In this document: positions 54,471-63,622 of the stretch, piece after piece | Position numbering within the stretch: the first letter of the stretch is position 1 | Layout of the letters: each line of letters opens with the position of its first letter | NCBI RefSeq assembly: GCF_902506555.1 | Contig: NZ_LR732707.1 | Location: 2,003,565 to 2,067,564, forward strand | DNA length: 64,000 bases | DNA from: Sphingorhabdus sp. 109 | GTDB lineage: Bacteria; Pseudomonadota; Alphaproteobacteria; Sphingomonadales; Sphingomonadaceae | Direction of reading: 5' to 3' | Program-made: the position numbers and the translations under genes | The notes under the pieces: model-generated | The model's database searches: none | What the model was told of the DNA's origin: nothing | The model's input: the letters and a program-made list of their open reading frames with translations, nothing else

Positions 54471-55397
54471 TCAGGACAGTCTTTTGCGCGCCAGTATCGG
54501 CTGCTCGGTGGTTCTGGCGAAGCGGGCCACAATATCGGCCAGCGGTTCGATCACCACCTGCATCGCGTGGGATGTGGAGTGGATGATGCGCTCCTTGTCG
54601 ACCATCAGGCCGACATGATCGGGAAAGAAGACCAGATCGCCGCGCCTCAGGTCATCACCCTCGGCAATATTCTCGCCCAGCGCCGCAAGCTGCTGGTCGG
54701 TATCGCGCGGTGCATCGACACCGGTCAGCATCAGGATTGTCTGTACCAGCCCCGAACAGTCGAGACCGTCACCGCTGCGCCCGCCCCAGAGATAGGGCGC
54801 ACCGATGAGCTGTTCGGCCAGCGCCGCCGTGCCATTGCTGCCGTCGAACACGACCTTCGTGCCGACCGGCTGGACGTGGCGGACATGGACATAGCCCTTG
54901 CCGGTTTTCAGAAAATTGCCGCATTCGCTGGCCTCGCCGCAGGCGATCCGCGCGCCCATCGGCAAACGCTTCATCACGCTCGATTTATGGTCCGGCTCGA
55001 CAAAGACCAGCGCCGCACGGGCAAAGATCAAATGGGTCGGCTCGGGCGTCTTTTTCAACTGCTGCAGCGCATGGACCGGCACATAGCCGACATATTTGTC
55101 ATGGCCGCAATAGCCCCAGGCCCAGTCTCCGGCGATATCCAGCACAAGAAATTGTTCGCCGTGCAGCAGTTCGGAAATCGCCTCGTGATCCTTGCCGGGC
55201 AGCTTGCGCAGCATCGCCTTTGGCGCGGAACAGCGCATCGGCATCGCTTCGGCATAATGCGGCGCGAACAATTTGCCGGCCAGCGCGACATCCGCGAGAT
55301 CGCCGCGATGTGCCGTGACCCTTGGATCGAATGTTTCTTCGGGACCGGTCAGAACGAACTTTGCGTGCGCGCCTGTGTCTGCAGTTTCCATGTCCAT
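54471..55397 (-). CDS. NlpC/P60 family cell-wall endopeptidase
   Basis: A 308-residue C40-family cysteine peptidase. The C-terminal NlpC/P60 domain (about residues 190-308) shows APYLWGGRSGDGLDCSGLVQ with the nucleophilic Cys and FFPDHVGLMVDKERIIHS with the His and surrounding residues. The N-terminal part (about 40-175) contains SH3-like repeats (LLHGEQFLVLDIAGDWAWGY and GKGYVHVRHVQPV). Such proteins cleave peptidoglycan peptides. No signal peptide is visible, so it may be cytosolic and act on recycled muropeptides, an inference. It precedes argC. Confidence 0.88.
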   Translation of the reverse strand: MDMETADTGAHAKFVLTGPEETFDPRVTAHRGDLADVALAGKLFAPHYAEAMPMRCSAPKAMLRKLPGKDHEAISELLHGEQFLVLDIAGDWAWGYCGHDKYVGYVPVHALQQLKKTPEPTHLIFARAALVFVEPDHKSSVMKRLPMGARIACGEASECGNFLKTGKGYVHVRHVQPVGTKVVFDGSNGTAALAEQLIGAPYLWGGRSGDGLDCSGLVQTILMLTGVDAPRDTDQQLAALGENIAEGDDLRRGDLVFFPDHVGLMVDKERIIHSTSHAMQVVIEPLADIVARFARTTEQPILARKRLS

Positions 55398-55724
55398 GCG
55401 TTTAGAAATCCCAATAGCGATAAATGTTGTCGGTGGCTCTGCGGCTTGTGCGCCATGTTACAAAGCGATGACAATCGGCCGCCTTTAAACGACCTGGGGG
55501 CGTTTAATCAAGCAATGTCGCTTTTGGTGAAGTTCCGGACTGGCATTGCTCCAGCCGGCTGGACCTCGAACCGGTCTGGCGGCGGCGAGAGCGCGGGGCT
55601 TCGACGCTCCCGATCCCTGCGGTCTCCAGCCCTGCCGTCCCCATTTCCTGCAGGTCAGCAGAGCAGTGCGGCGCAAACCGATGATCAACCAGAACGCAGC
55701 CCCCGAGAAGAGGACGTCACCGGA

Positions 55725-55853
55725 TTAGGAGGCCCGGAAGAGACTGGTCAACAGCGCGTCGGTCTTTTCGTGAATTTCGGAGAGCTGGATCAGCTCCGGC
55801 TTCTCATATGCTTTTTTCTCGGTTTCCGTTTTGCTCTGTTCAACCGTTTGCAT
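55725..55853 (-). CDS. Small ORF with lasso-peptide-like leader (42 aa), function unknown
   Basis: The 42-residue peptide has a hydrophilic N-terminus (MQTVEQSKTETEKKA) and then YEKPELIQLSEIHEKTD, where Tyr16, Pro19, Leu21, Leu24 and Thr31 match the YxxPxLxxL...T leader pattern recognised by lasso-peptide RRE proteins. The ten residues after Asp32 (ALLTSLFRAS) are too short and lack the Asp or Glu a lasso ring needs, so a working lasso precursor is unlikely. A clean RBS (AGGGG, 8 bases before ATG) and a promoter-like sequence support expression. No B or C protein lies in the window. It could be a relic, another RiPP class or an unrelated small protein. Confidence 0.5.
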   Translation of the reverse strand: MQTVEQSKTETEKKAYEKPELIQLSEIHEKTDALLTSLFRAS

Positions 55854-55929
55854 TTCATACCCCTGTCAACATCGATCGGCCTGATGTGATCCGTCAAGCC
55901 TCGCGCGATTCGCGTATCGGATCGCCAAA

Positions 55930-55957
55930 ACTCTAGCCTCACCCCAATCGATGTCAA
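55930..55957 (-). promoter_or_regulatory. Sigma70-like promoter for the 42-residue ORF
   Basis: On the minus strand TTGACA (55957-55952) and TAGAGT (55935-55930) are separated by 16 bases, close to the housekeeping consensus. Transcription would start near 55923, about 70 bases upstream of the small ORF ATG at 55853. No other minus-strand gene lies closer. Confidence 0.55.
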
Positions 55958-56095
55958 TAATCCGTAGCGACAGAACTGCCCTAGTCTGCGCAATTGCGGA
56001 TCCCGCTGTCAGCCGAAGACCGCAAAAACAGGCAGCGACCGCCAACAAGATTTTGACCGCCATTGGTCGACATGCTAATTTGCACAAAACTGCAT

Positions 56096-57544
56096 ATGGA
56101 GGCATTTATCTTCAGATTCTTCCCTGCCGTCGCGCTTTTTCTCGCGCTAATGCCCACCCCGCTGGCTGCGCAAGCCGATCCTCCGCTGCTTCTCCGCAAT
56201 GTTCGCATTCTCGATCTCAGCGGATCAGACCCGGTGCTGAAACCGGATCAGTCCGTTCTCATTGACGGAGGAACGATCACGGCTGTCGGACCAACGACCG
56301 CTGTAACCGTACCCTCTGCTGCCCGCGTGGTCGACGGCGGCGGCCGGATCGCGATGCCTGGCCTTGTCGATATGCACGTGCACGTCTGGGACGAAGCCGC
56401 GCTCGGTGCCTATCTGGCGCGAGGCGTGACGACGATCCGCAATGCTTCCGGCATGCCCTTTCATCTGCGCCTCGCGCAAGAAATCACGGCCGGACAAATC
56501 GCCGGCCCGCGCCTGATCACGACCGGTCCCATTCTCAACGGCGACGGTCCCAATGCCCAGGTAAACCACCAGATCGTTGCGAACGGCACGGAGGCGCGTG
56601 CCGCGGTTCGCGCCCAGCATGAGGCCGGATACCGTCGTATCAAAGTCTACTCGAACCTGTCCCGCGAGGCCTATGAAGCGGCGCGCGACGAAGCCAGAGC
56701 GCTCGGCATGACGGTCATGGGCCACACACCCGAGGGCGTCCGGGAACCGGGCATGCCGCGGACTCGCCCGTTCAATATCGCCTTTGAGGAATTGCTGGAC
56801 GACGGGTTCATGACCTTCGAACATATCGAATCGATCGTCTGGCATGGCTTGCGCGATGCCCATGACGAAGCCGCCGCAAAAAATCTCGCCGCCCGGGTTG
56901 CAGCCGCCGGCGTGCCGGTCGATCCGACCCTTCTCGCCTTTTACAATCTGATGCGGGTTGCCGAGACGCGCGGAGAATATCTCGATCGACCCGACGTGGA
57001 CATATTGAACCCGCTGGTCGTGGCCCAGGAACAGGAAAATTACGATCGCTGGTCCGGCGAGGCAATCGCCCCGGCGCGCGCCGCCTTTGATTTTTACAAA
57101 CGGGCGACAAAGATTTTCGCCGATGCCGGCGTGCTGATCGTTACCGGAAGCGACGCGGGTATTTTCACCAATATTCCCGGCCGGTCCCTGATCCAGGAAC
57201 TGCATCTGTTGTCCGAAGCCGGCCTGTCACCTGGTGAAGTCCTGCGCGCAGCAACGCTAAATGCCGCAAGGGCGCTCGGCGAAGCGGATGAAGCGGGCCG
57301 CATCGCGCCCGGCCATCGCGCCGACCTCATTCTGCTCGACGGCAATCCGCTGGACGATCTGGATGCTGCGGGGCGTCCGGCCATGGTGATCGCCGGCGGG
57401 CGTCTCTATGACCGGACTGCGCTGGATCAGCTGCATAAGGCCGCCAGCCAGCCCGATCTCGCGCGAACCCGGAAGAATTTGATCGAAGGTCTGCAGGCGC
57501 AAGGCGTGGACCCATCCATATTGGGCGGACAACCCGCCTCCTGA
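56096..57544 (+). CDS. Secreted amidohydrolase family protein
   Basis: A 482-residue metal-dependent hydrolase of the imidazolonepropionase/prolidase-like amidohydrolase group. A signal peptide is clear (residues about 1-25, ending PTPLAAQA). The metal site is VDMHVHVWDE (HxH), Lys in RRIKVYSN (the likely carboxylated lysine position), His in MGHTPEG and FEHIES, and Asp in TGSDAGIF. The C-terminal beta domain has GRIAPGHRADLILLDGNPLDDL. Members cleave C-terminal dipeptides or cyclic amides. The ATG at 56096 places the signal peptide at the N-terminus; the frame opens 11 codons earlier. Confidence 0.87.
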   Translation: MEAFIFRFFPAVALFLALMPTPLAAQADPPLLLRNVRILDLSGSDPVLKPDQSVLIDGGTITAVGPTTAVTVPSAARVVDGGGRIAMPGLVDMHVHVWDEAALGAYLARGVTTIRNASGMPFHLRLAQEITAGQIAGPRLITTGPILNGDGPNAQVNHQIVANGTEARAAVRAQHEAGYRRIKVYSNLSREAYEAARDEARALGMTVMGHTPEGVREPGMPRTRPFNIAFEELLDDGFMTFEHIESIVWHGLRDAHDEAAAKNLAARVAAAGVPVDPTLLAFYNLMRVAETRGEYLDRPDVDILNPLVVAQEQENYDRWSGEAIAPARAAFDFYKRATKIFADAGVLIVTGSDAGIFTNIPGRSLIQELHLLSEAGLSPGEVLRAATLNAARALGEADEAGRIAPGHRADLILLDGNPLDDLDAAGRPAMVIAGGRLYDRTALDQLHKAASQPDLARTRKNLIEGLQAQGVDPSILGGQPAS

Positions 57545-57662
57545 TCAGCGGTTGACCGGCCCGTTGTTCTTCCACCACTCGCCGCCCTGAAAAAGCGGCT
57601 TCACAGAGCGCCTCGGCTTGCCTAAAAATTGGCAATAGGTTCGAACGGAGGGCCCGCAGGCA

Positions 57663-58661
57663 TTGGCTCAAATTTCATCCTTGTTCGTCCGCAAGGTCAT
57701 TGCGGCGGCCAGCGATTCCCTGAACAAGCCGTCGCTGTTGCGCGAAATGGGTGTCGATCCGGATGCGGCGCTGGATTTTGACATGCTGGTGTCCGAGGAG
57801 CGCTATTATGATCTGTTGCAACGGCTTGCCGAGACCGAAGCCGGGCCGGTAGAATTTCACCTGAGGGCGGGCGCGTCGATGCGTTGCGACGAATATGGCG
57901 TGCTGGGACTGGCGTGGAAATCCGCACCGACACTGCTCGAATCCTTTCGGCGCGCCGTCCGCTATGCCGAATTGATCAACGGCACCAGATTATATTCCGT
58001 CCATGAACAGGAGGATACCGTTCTGATCGCGATGGATCGCGAAGCCCGTTCGCCCGGCGTGCGCCTGTCCAACGAAGCTGCGATGGCCTCGTTCCTCGCC
58101 TTGTCGCAAGATTCGGTGGGCCGCGCCTTCGCTCCTCTGGCGGTTCATTATCGCCATGGCCCGCCGCCCGGATCCGCAAGCCATTATCAGCAACATTTCG
58201 GCTGTCCCGTCCATTTTTCGTCGCAATTCAACGCTCTGGCCGTCCCCAAAGCCGTCGCCCTTGAACCCAATCGGCTGGGCGACACGGCCATGTCCCGCTT
58301 TTTCGAAGCGCAGCTCGACCACAAGCTTGCGACGCTGCAGCGGGACATCAGCTTCGAGCAGCGCGTCCAGTCGCAGATTTCCGCAGCCCTGCCGACCGGG
58401 GTGCCGAAAAAGGCGGAAATCGCGCGCAAACTGGGGCTCAGCGACCGCACCCTTAACCGGCGACTGGCGGATGAAGGGCTGTCCTTCCAGGGATTGCTGG
58501 AAAAATCCCGGTCTGCGCTGGCCAGCGGCCTGCTGGAACAGTCCCACTATAGTCTGGCCGAAATCGCCTTTCTCACAGGCTTTTCCGAGCAAAGCGCATT
58601 CACTCGGGCCTTCAAGCGCTGGAATGGCCTAACGCCACAGGCCTACCGGCAGAACGAATAG
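57663..58661 (+). CDS. AraC family transcriptional regulator
   Basis: A 332-residue regulator with an N-terminal effector domain of the Arabinose_bd type (about residues 15-195, EERYYDLLQRLAETE, MRCDEYGVLGLAWKSAPTLLE) and a C-terminal AraC DNA-binding domain (about 240-330) with two helix-turn-helix motifs: KKAEIARKLGLSDRTLNRRL and YSLAEIAFLTGFSEQSAFTRAFKRW. This matches the OruR/ArgR-like subgroup. It starts with TTG behind GGAGG (10 bases). It probably controls the adjacent hydrolase genes, but that is inferred from position only. Confidence 0.88.
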   Translation: MAQISSLFVRKVIAAASDSLNKPSLLREMGVDPDAALDFDMLVSEERYYDLLQRLAETEAGPVEFHLRAGASMRCDEYGVLGLAWKSAPTLLESFRRAVRYAELINGTRLYSVHEQEDTVLIAMDREARSPGVRLSNEAAMASFLALSQDSVGRAFAPLAVHYRHGPPPGSASHYQQHFGCPVHFSSQFNALAVPKAVALEPNRLGDTAMSRFFEAQLDHKLATLQRDISFEQRVQSQISAALPTGVPKKAEIARKLGLSDRTLNRRLADEGLSFQGLLEKSRSALASGLLEQSHYSLAEIAFLTGFSEQSAFTRAFKRWNGLTPQAYRQNE

Positions 58662-58833
58662 CCAGGCAACACAAGCCGGGGGTGGCGCGCTGGGTCAAAA
58701 GCTTGGCATGAGGTGTCAAGCAATCGGACCGTCAATTCCCCTAGGTTGCGGTGAGCCAGCACCAGCAGCCTGATTGGCCCACCGGTCAGAATGGTTGATT
58801 GTCTTGCGACGCCAAGCGAAGAAGGAATGGAAT

Positions 58834-60114
58834 ATGATCAGACTTGTCATCACCGGCATCGCCACATTGGCAGCGATGGCGCTCTGGGCCGCCGGGCTTT
58901 TCATCGGTACCAGCGAAGGATGGTGGCACCGTCCCATGACGAGTTCCGCAGCGCCGGCAGATTTCGTTCAGGCCGCCCGCGCAAAAATTGAAACCGGGCA
59001 TCGCGGAAATCTCGGATTCGCGCTGATTGAAAATGGCAAGCCCGTCGAGAATTTTTCCTGGTCATCGGGATCCCCGGTTGATGAGAATTCCGTCTATCAG
59101 GTAGCCTCGCTCGGCAAATGGATTACCGCTTGGGGCGTGATGGCGCTGGTCGAGGATGGTCTGGTCGATCTGGATGCTCCGGTGGAAAATTATCTGGAAC
59201 GCTGGACATTGCCGGAAAGCAAATTTGATCACGAACAGGTGACCGTCCGCCGCTTGCTCAGCCACACGGCGGGACTGGATGACGGGCTCGGCTATAATGG
59301 CTTTGCCACGCCGGATGCGGTCCAGACGCTGGAAGATTCGCTGACCCGCGCCGCCGATGCCTCGCCCGGGAAGTCCGGCGTGGTCAGGGTCGGAGAAACA
59401 CCGGGGGCGGCGTGGGACTATTCAGGCGGCGGCTATACCCTGCTGCAATTGATGGTCGAGGAAGTTTCGGGTCTCTCCTTCCCCGAATATATGGAGCAAC
59501 GGATATTCACACCGCTGGGCATGATGCGGACGACCTTCGATCACCGAAAGGCGCAGGCAATGGGCCTCGCCGAGAATTTCACGCTGGATGGCGATACCGA
59601 GCCGTTCCGCTGGTATACGGCGCTGGCGGCGACATCCCTGTTTACCACGCCTGCCGACATGACCACATTCGCTCTCGCCCAGTTGCCCGGAAGCCAGCAG
59701 AAGGTTCTGCCTCAAAATATTCTCGCCACCATGGCCACGCCGCACGCGTCATCGCTGGGCGCCGATATCTGGGGATTGGGGCCGATGTTGCTCGCGCCGG
59801 ACAACAAAGGCGGTTTCATCATCGGCCATGACGGAAAGAACGAGCCTGCCATCAACAGTGCGGTGCGGGTCGACCCCGCGAGCGGTGATGGCATTGTCAT
59901 CCTCGAGACCGGCAGTCCCATACTCGCCACCACGATCGCCAGCGAGTGGGTCTTCTGGAAAACCGGCAATGTCGACAATCTCGCCTTCGCCGCCAGAATG
60001 GACGGGATGTTCACCTGGATTCTGTTCGGCTGCATCGCGATCCTGATTGTCGGGCTGCTGGTCGGGTGGCGGCAAATGCGCCGCCTGTCCCGAAAGCGAA
60101 GACAATCGGCCTGA
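58834..60114 (+). CDS. Membrane-anchored serine hydrolase (beta-lactamase class C family)
   Basis: A 426-residue protein with an N-terminal transmembrane segment (about residues 3-22), a penicillin-binding/class C beta-lactamase-like domain (about 50-370) and a second transmembrane helix near 395-415 (ILFGCIAILIVGLLVGW). The catalytic SxxK is ASLGKW and the tyrosine motif is WDYSGGG (YxG). Such proteins are often esterases or D-peptidases rather than true beta-lactamases. The ATG at 58834 has GAAGGA upstream. It may belong with the amidohydrolase and AraC genes before it. Confidence 0.85.
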   Translation: MIRLVITGIATLAAMALWAAGLFIGTSEGWWHRPMTSSAAPADFVQAARAKIETGHRGNLGFALIENGKPVENFSWSSGSPVDENSVYQVASLGKWITAWGVMALVEDGLVDLDAPVENYLERWTLPESKFDHEQVTVRRLLSHTAGLDDGLGYNGFATPDAVQTLEDSLTRAADASPGKSGVVRVGETPGAAWDYSGGGYTLLQLMVEEVSGLSFPEYMEQRIFTPLGMMRTTFDHRKAQAMGLAENFTLDGDTEPFRWYTALAATSLFTTPADMTTFALAQLPGSQQKVLPQNILATMATPHASSLGADIWGLGPMLLAPDNKGGFIIGHDGKNEPAINSAVRVDPASGDGIVILETGSPILATTIASEWVFWKTGNVDNLAFAARMDGMFTWILFGCIAILIVGLLVGWRQMRRLSRKRRQSA

Positions 60115-60156
60115 CAGTCCTGTCGTCCGCAGTTATCAGACAGGCTGCTTGCTAAC

Positions 60157-61575
60157 TTACTGCCCGAAGCGTCCCTGCAGATAGCGCCAGCTCGCGCGCA
60201 GGCCGAGCGCTTCACCACCTTGCGGCCGACCCGGCTTGGTCGCCGGTCGCCAGGCGAATGTGTCGAAATGTGCCCAGGGCACCGATTCCGGCGCAAATTT
60301 CTTCAGGAACAATGCCGCAGTGATGCAGCCGGCAAAGCCACCCGACGCGCTGTTCACGCAATCGGCGATATTGCTGCTCAGCATCGCGTCATAGCCGGAC
60401 CAGAGCGGCATTTGCCAGAGCGGATCGCTTTCTTCCTCTCCGGCCTGCAGCAGCCCGTCCGCCATCTCCCGGTCGTCACAGAACATCGCCGGCAGATCCG
60501 GCCCCAGCGCAACCCGCGCCGCGCCGGTCAGCGTGGCGAAATCGATGATCAGGTCCGGCTCCTGCTCGCCGGCCAGAGTCAGCGCATCGCCCAGCACCAG
60601 CCGACCCTCGGCATCGGTATTGGTAATCTCGACGGTCAGCCCCTTGCGGCTGTGCAATATGTCGCCCGGACGCAGGGCGTTGCCGTCGATCGCATTTTCC
60701 ACCGCCGGCACCAGCAGGTGCAGCTGCACCGGCAGCCTCGCTTCCATCACCATCCGCGCCAGCGCGATGGCATGGGCAGCGCCGCCCATATCCTTTTTCA
60801 TCAGCATCATGCCGGCCGGCGACTTCATCGAAAGCCCGCCGCTGTCAAAGGTCACACCCTTCCCGACAATCGCGATTTTCGGATCATCGGTCTTACCCCA
60901 TTTCAGCTCGAGCAGCCGCGGCGCATGGGCGCGCATCGCCGCCTTGCCGACGCCGTGGATCATCGGGAAATGCTCTTCCAGCGTATCGCCGCGCGTCACC
61001 TTCAGCTCCGCGCCATGCTCGCCCGCCAGCTTGTCGACAATGTCCTCGAGCCTGTCCGGGCCCATGTCGGCCGCCGGGGTATTTACCAGATCACGGACCA
61101 TCGCGGTTGCCTCGGCCTGCCGCACGGCTTCATCGCGCTGACCAATGGCATCGTTGACCAGCAGCACGCTCGGCCCCTGCCGGTCGGGCAGTTCCTTGTA
61201 ACGGTCAAATTCATGCTGCGAGATCAGCCAGCCGAACAGCGCGCCCTTGGCGCTGATATCCTGCAGCCGGTAATTGCCCTCGGGCAGGCTGCCGCCCAGT
61301 CTGGCCAGCGACCAGGCATCGAGCTTCGCCTGGTCCGGCACACCCGCCACCACCGAGAAATCGGTTGCTACCGATTTGTCCTCGCTTTTACCGCCGACCG
61401 GCGGCAGCAGCAAAAAAGTGTCGGGCTTGCCGGAAAATTGATAGGCAGCAGCCAGCGAGCGGATATTCTCCGGTTGCCCCTTCAACCAGTCTTCAAAACT
61501 GCCCGCATCCAGCAACTGGATGGAGCGCGCGGTCTGGCCGGTGTCAGCCTCGATCAATGCCATAAAATCAGTCAT
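60157..61575 (-). CDS. Leucyl aminopeptidase family protein (M17)
   Basis: A 472-residue M17 metallopeptidase that removes N-terminal amino acids. The C-terminal catalytic domain has GKGVTFDSGGLSMKSPAGM with the metal-binding Lys and Asp, the signature NTDAEGRLVLGDAL, and the LTGAARVALGPDLPA segment. The N-terminal domain (to about residue 150) is more diverged, which is usual. Length matches PepA-like enzymes. A 976-residue open frame on the opposite strand spans this gene and the next and is a shadow. Confidence 0.92.
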   Translation of the reverse strand: MTDFMALIEADTGQTARSIQLLDAGSFEDWLKGQPENIRSLAAAYQFSGKPDTFLLLPPVGGKSEDKSVATDFSVVAGVPDQAKLDAWSLARLGGSLPEGNYRLQDISAKGALFGWLISQHEFDRYKELPDRQGPSVLLVNDAIGQRDEAVRQAEATAMVRDLVNTPAADMGPDRLEDIVDKLAGEHGAELKVTRGDTLEEHFPMIHGVGKAAMRAHAPRLLELKWGKTDDPKIAIVGKGVTFDSGGLSMKSPAGMMLMKKDMGGAAHAIALARMVMEARLPVQLHLLVPAVENAIDGNALRPGDILHSRKGLTVEITNTDAEGRLVLGDALTLAGEQEPDLIIDFATLTGAARVALGPDLPAMFCDDREMADGLLQAGEEESDPLWQMPLWSGYDAMLSSNIADCVNSASGGFAGCITAALFLKKFAPESVPWAHFDTFAWRPATKPGRPQGGEALGLRASWRYLQGRFGQ

Positions 61576-61614
61576 TTGCCCGCTATAGCCACAGATCAGG
61601 CCGAGCGCGAGACT

Positions 61615-63129
61615 CTATTCGGCGGCAATCGTGTCGGTATCGACCTGTTTCGCCGGCATTTGATAAATGACCGCGCCGGGCTTGGAAAAGACCATCACTC
61701 CGTCGTCAATCGCCTTGTGCCGCAGATTGATGATATCCTTGGGAAAATTCTGGTTGAGCCGCCACGGTTTGCGGTCGCCCTGTTTCGGCAGATTCTTGAT
61801 CGCGCGCTGGACGTAGCCGGAGTTGAAGTCCAGCATCGGTTCGGTCCCGATCAAGCCGTCCGCCGGCAAGGTCGGTGTGGCGATCGGCGTGCCATTCTTG
61901 TCCATATAGTTGATCAAGCGACAAACATATTCGCTGGTCAGATCGGCTTTCAGGGTCCAGCTGGCGTTGGTATAGCCCATGGTCATCCCGAAATTGGGAA
62001 TGCCGGAGAACATGACGCCCTTGTAATTGATCTTCTCGCCAAATTTGACCAGCTTGCCGTCGACCGAAATGGTCGCGGTGCCGCCGGTCAGCATTTTCAG
62101 GCCGGTGGCGGTGACGATGACGTCCGCCTCGAGCGTCTTGCCGGATTTCAGCCGGATGCCGTCCTTGGTAAAAGTTTCGACATGATCGGTGACGATCGAC
62201 GCCTTGCCGGATTTCAGCGCTTTGAACAGGTCGCTGTCGGGCACCAGACACAGGCGCTGGTCCCAGGGATTATAGCTGGGTGTGAAATCGGCCATGTCTA
62301 CACCGGGGCCCATTTCCTCTTTCACCATTTCCAGCAACCGGCCCTTGAACGCCGCGGGCTTCTTGCGCGCGAGATTGAACATGAACAGGCCCATCAGCAC
62401 GTTTTTCCAGCGCGTCAGCAGATAGGCGAGCCTGGAAGGCAGGAATTTGCGCAACCGCAAGGCCCATTTGTCCTCGCCCGGCCGCGAAACGATATAGGTC
62501 GGGGAACGCTGCAACATGGTCACATGCGCGGCGGTTTCCGCCATCGAGGGCACCAGCGTCACGGCGGTCGCGCCGCTGCCGATCACCACGACTTTCCTGC
62601 CCGAATAATCCAGATTTTCGGGCCAGAACTGCGGATGGACAATTTCCCCGGCAAAATCCGCTTTGCCCGGGAAGTCGGGATCATGCCCCTCTTCATAGCT
62701 GTAATAGCCCGAGCACATGTGCAGGAAATTGCATTTGACGGTATCGATCGAACCATCGCCACGCTGCAGGCTGACCGTCCACAGGGCTTCGGCGCTCGAC
62801 CAGTTGGCATCGACGACCTTGTTGTTGAAGTGGATCTTGTCCTGCAGATCATATTCCGCAACGGTTTCGCTGAGATATTCGAGGATCGACGGCGCGTCGG
62901 CGATCGCCCGGCGCGCGGTCCAGGGTTTGAAATTATAACCCAATGTATACATGTCGCTGTCCGAGCGGATGCCGGGATATTTGAACAGGTCCCAGGTTCC
63001 GCCCAGCCGCTCGCGCGCCTCGACGATGGCGAAGCTCTTGCCCGGGCATCTCTTGGACAGGTGAACCGCTGCGCCGATACCGGACAGACCGGCACCGACA
63101 ATCAGAACGTCATATATCTTGTTTTCCAT
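61615..63129 (-). CDS. Flavin-containing Baeyer-Villiger-type monooxygenase (copy 1)
   Basis: A 504-residue FAD- and NADPH-dependent monooxygenase. Seen: the FAD fold DVLIVGAGLSGIGAAVHL, the family motif WDLFKYPGIRSDSDMYTLGY, and a Baeyer-Villiger fingerprint in FAGEIVHPQFWPENLDYSG (FxGxxxHxxxWP), followed by the NADPH fold VVVIGSGATAVTLVP. The protein could oxidise ketones, steroids or sulfides; the substrate is not known. The ATG at 63129 is at the expected N-terminus. A close paralogue begins beyond the right edge, with a PilZ gene between them. Confidence 0.92.
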   Translation of the reverse strand: MENKIYDVLIVGAGLSGIGAAVHLSKRCPGKSFAIVEARERLGGTWDLFKYPGIRSDSDMYTLGYNFKPWTARRAIADAPSILEYLSETVAEYDLQDKIHFNNKVVDANWSSAEALWTVSLQRGDGSIDTVKCNFLHMCSGYYSYEEGHDPDFPGKADFAGEIVHPQFWPENLDYSGRKVVVIGSGATAVTLVPSMAETAAHVTMLQRSPTYIVSRPGEDKWALRLRKFLPSRLAYLLTRWKNVLMGLFMFNLARKKPAAFKGRLLEMVKEEMGPGVDMADFTPSYNPWDQRLCLVPDSDLFKALKSGKASIVTDHVETFTKDGIRLKSGKTLEADVIVTATGLKMLTGGTATISVDGKLVKFGEKINYKGVMFSGIPNFGMTMGYTNASWTLKADLTSEYVCRLINYMDKNGTPIATPTLPADGLIGTEPMLDFNSGYVQRAIKNLPKQGDRKPWRLNQNFPKDIINLRHKAIDDGVMVFSKPGAVIYQMPAKQVDTDTIAAE

Positions 63130-63195
63130 ATCGGCACCTTACTGACATGATTGTCAGTTGGCAAGCAGTCGCTTTTGACAGGGGCCGACCGGCGG

Positions 63196-63534
63196 CTATT
63201 CGCTGATCAGGGTCAGGCGGCGGAAGAGCCCCTGTTCCAGAGTCTCGGCGAAACGGCAGCCGACATGGCCATCCCTGCACCAGATTGCGGTCGCGCTGAT
63301 CGGGCTGCTGCCCTCGAAGCGGAGCCAGACCCGGCTGCCCTCGGCAATGATGCTGTCGCAAGCGACCCGGCAACCATAGATCGAGACATCGACCAGCTCG
63401 CCCTTTCTGGCACTTTTGCCATGCTGCCGGATGGCCGTTCGCTGGATCTGCACCGGATGGCGGAACGTCTTGCGCTGTTCGATCAGCGCCGGTTCCACCG
63501 TGCGAAATTGCGAGTTCATGTAGCCCATTCCCAT
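63196..63534 (-). CDS. PilZ domain protein
   Basis: A PilZ domain protein of about 110 residues. RKTFRHPVQ near residue 21 has the RxxxR-type c-di-GMP-binding arginines, and GELVDVSIYGCRVACD gives the DxSxxG-like second motif (here D-V-S-I-Y-G). The barrel strands are followed by WCRDGHVGCRFAE. Length is that of a stand-alone PilZ protein. The first ATG (63534) sits only three bases from the RBS GGGGAGGG; the third Met at 63528 has better spacing. It may bind c-di-GMP; partner unknown. Confidence 0.82.
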   Translation of the reverse strand: MGMGYMNSQFRTVEPALIEQRKTFRHPVQIQRTAIRQHGKSARKGELVDVSIYGCRVACDSIIAEGSRVWLRFEGSSPISATAIWCRDGHVGCRFAETLEQGLFRRLTLISE

Positions 63535-63622
63535 CCCCCTCCCCGCAGGACTAGAGGATCTGGCTCAACAAATGGTTAAGCATAAGGAGGCGGGCCCTGC
63601 TCCTGCGGCCGGAGCGCCGCGC

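Larger units (their letters stand above)
55398..56095. other. Long spacer between the NlpC and amidohydrolase genes
   Basis: Apart from the 42-residue ORF described separately, this roughly 700-base stretch shows no gene. The 67- and 60-residue frames near 55485-55728 lack family resemblance and good start sites. An AAGGCGG-rich stretch around 55485-55500 and the segment after the small ORF read as non-coding. It divides the minus-strand NlpC-argC block from the plus-strand amidohydrolase block. Confidence 0.5.

Noticed and set aside
55485-55688. A 67-residue minus frame downstream of the 42-residue ORF as a possible partner or extension
   Set aside because: It is in the same frame as the small ORF after its TAA, but has no RBS, no hydrophobic or catalytic pattern, and no resemblance to lasso B or C proteins.
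54567-55889. A 440-codon plus-strand frame opposite the NlpC/P60 gene and spacer
   Set aside because: The NlpC/P60 catalytic motif is on the minus strand, and the frame continues into non-coding spacer without any domain.
60220-63150. A 976-codon open frame on the plus strand opposite the aminopeptidase and monooxygenase genes
   Set aside because: Both minus-strand genes have clear catalytic motifs. The plus frame has no recognisable domain and is rich in His, Arg and Gln, as expected from the antisense of GC-rich genes.
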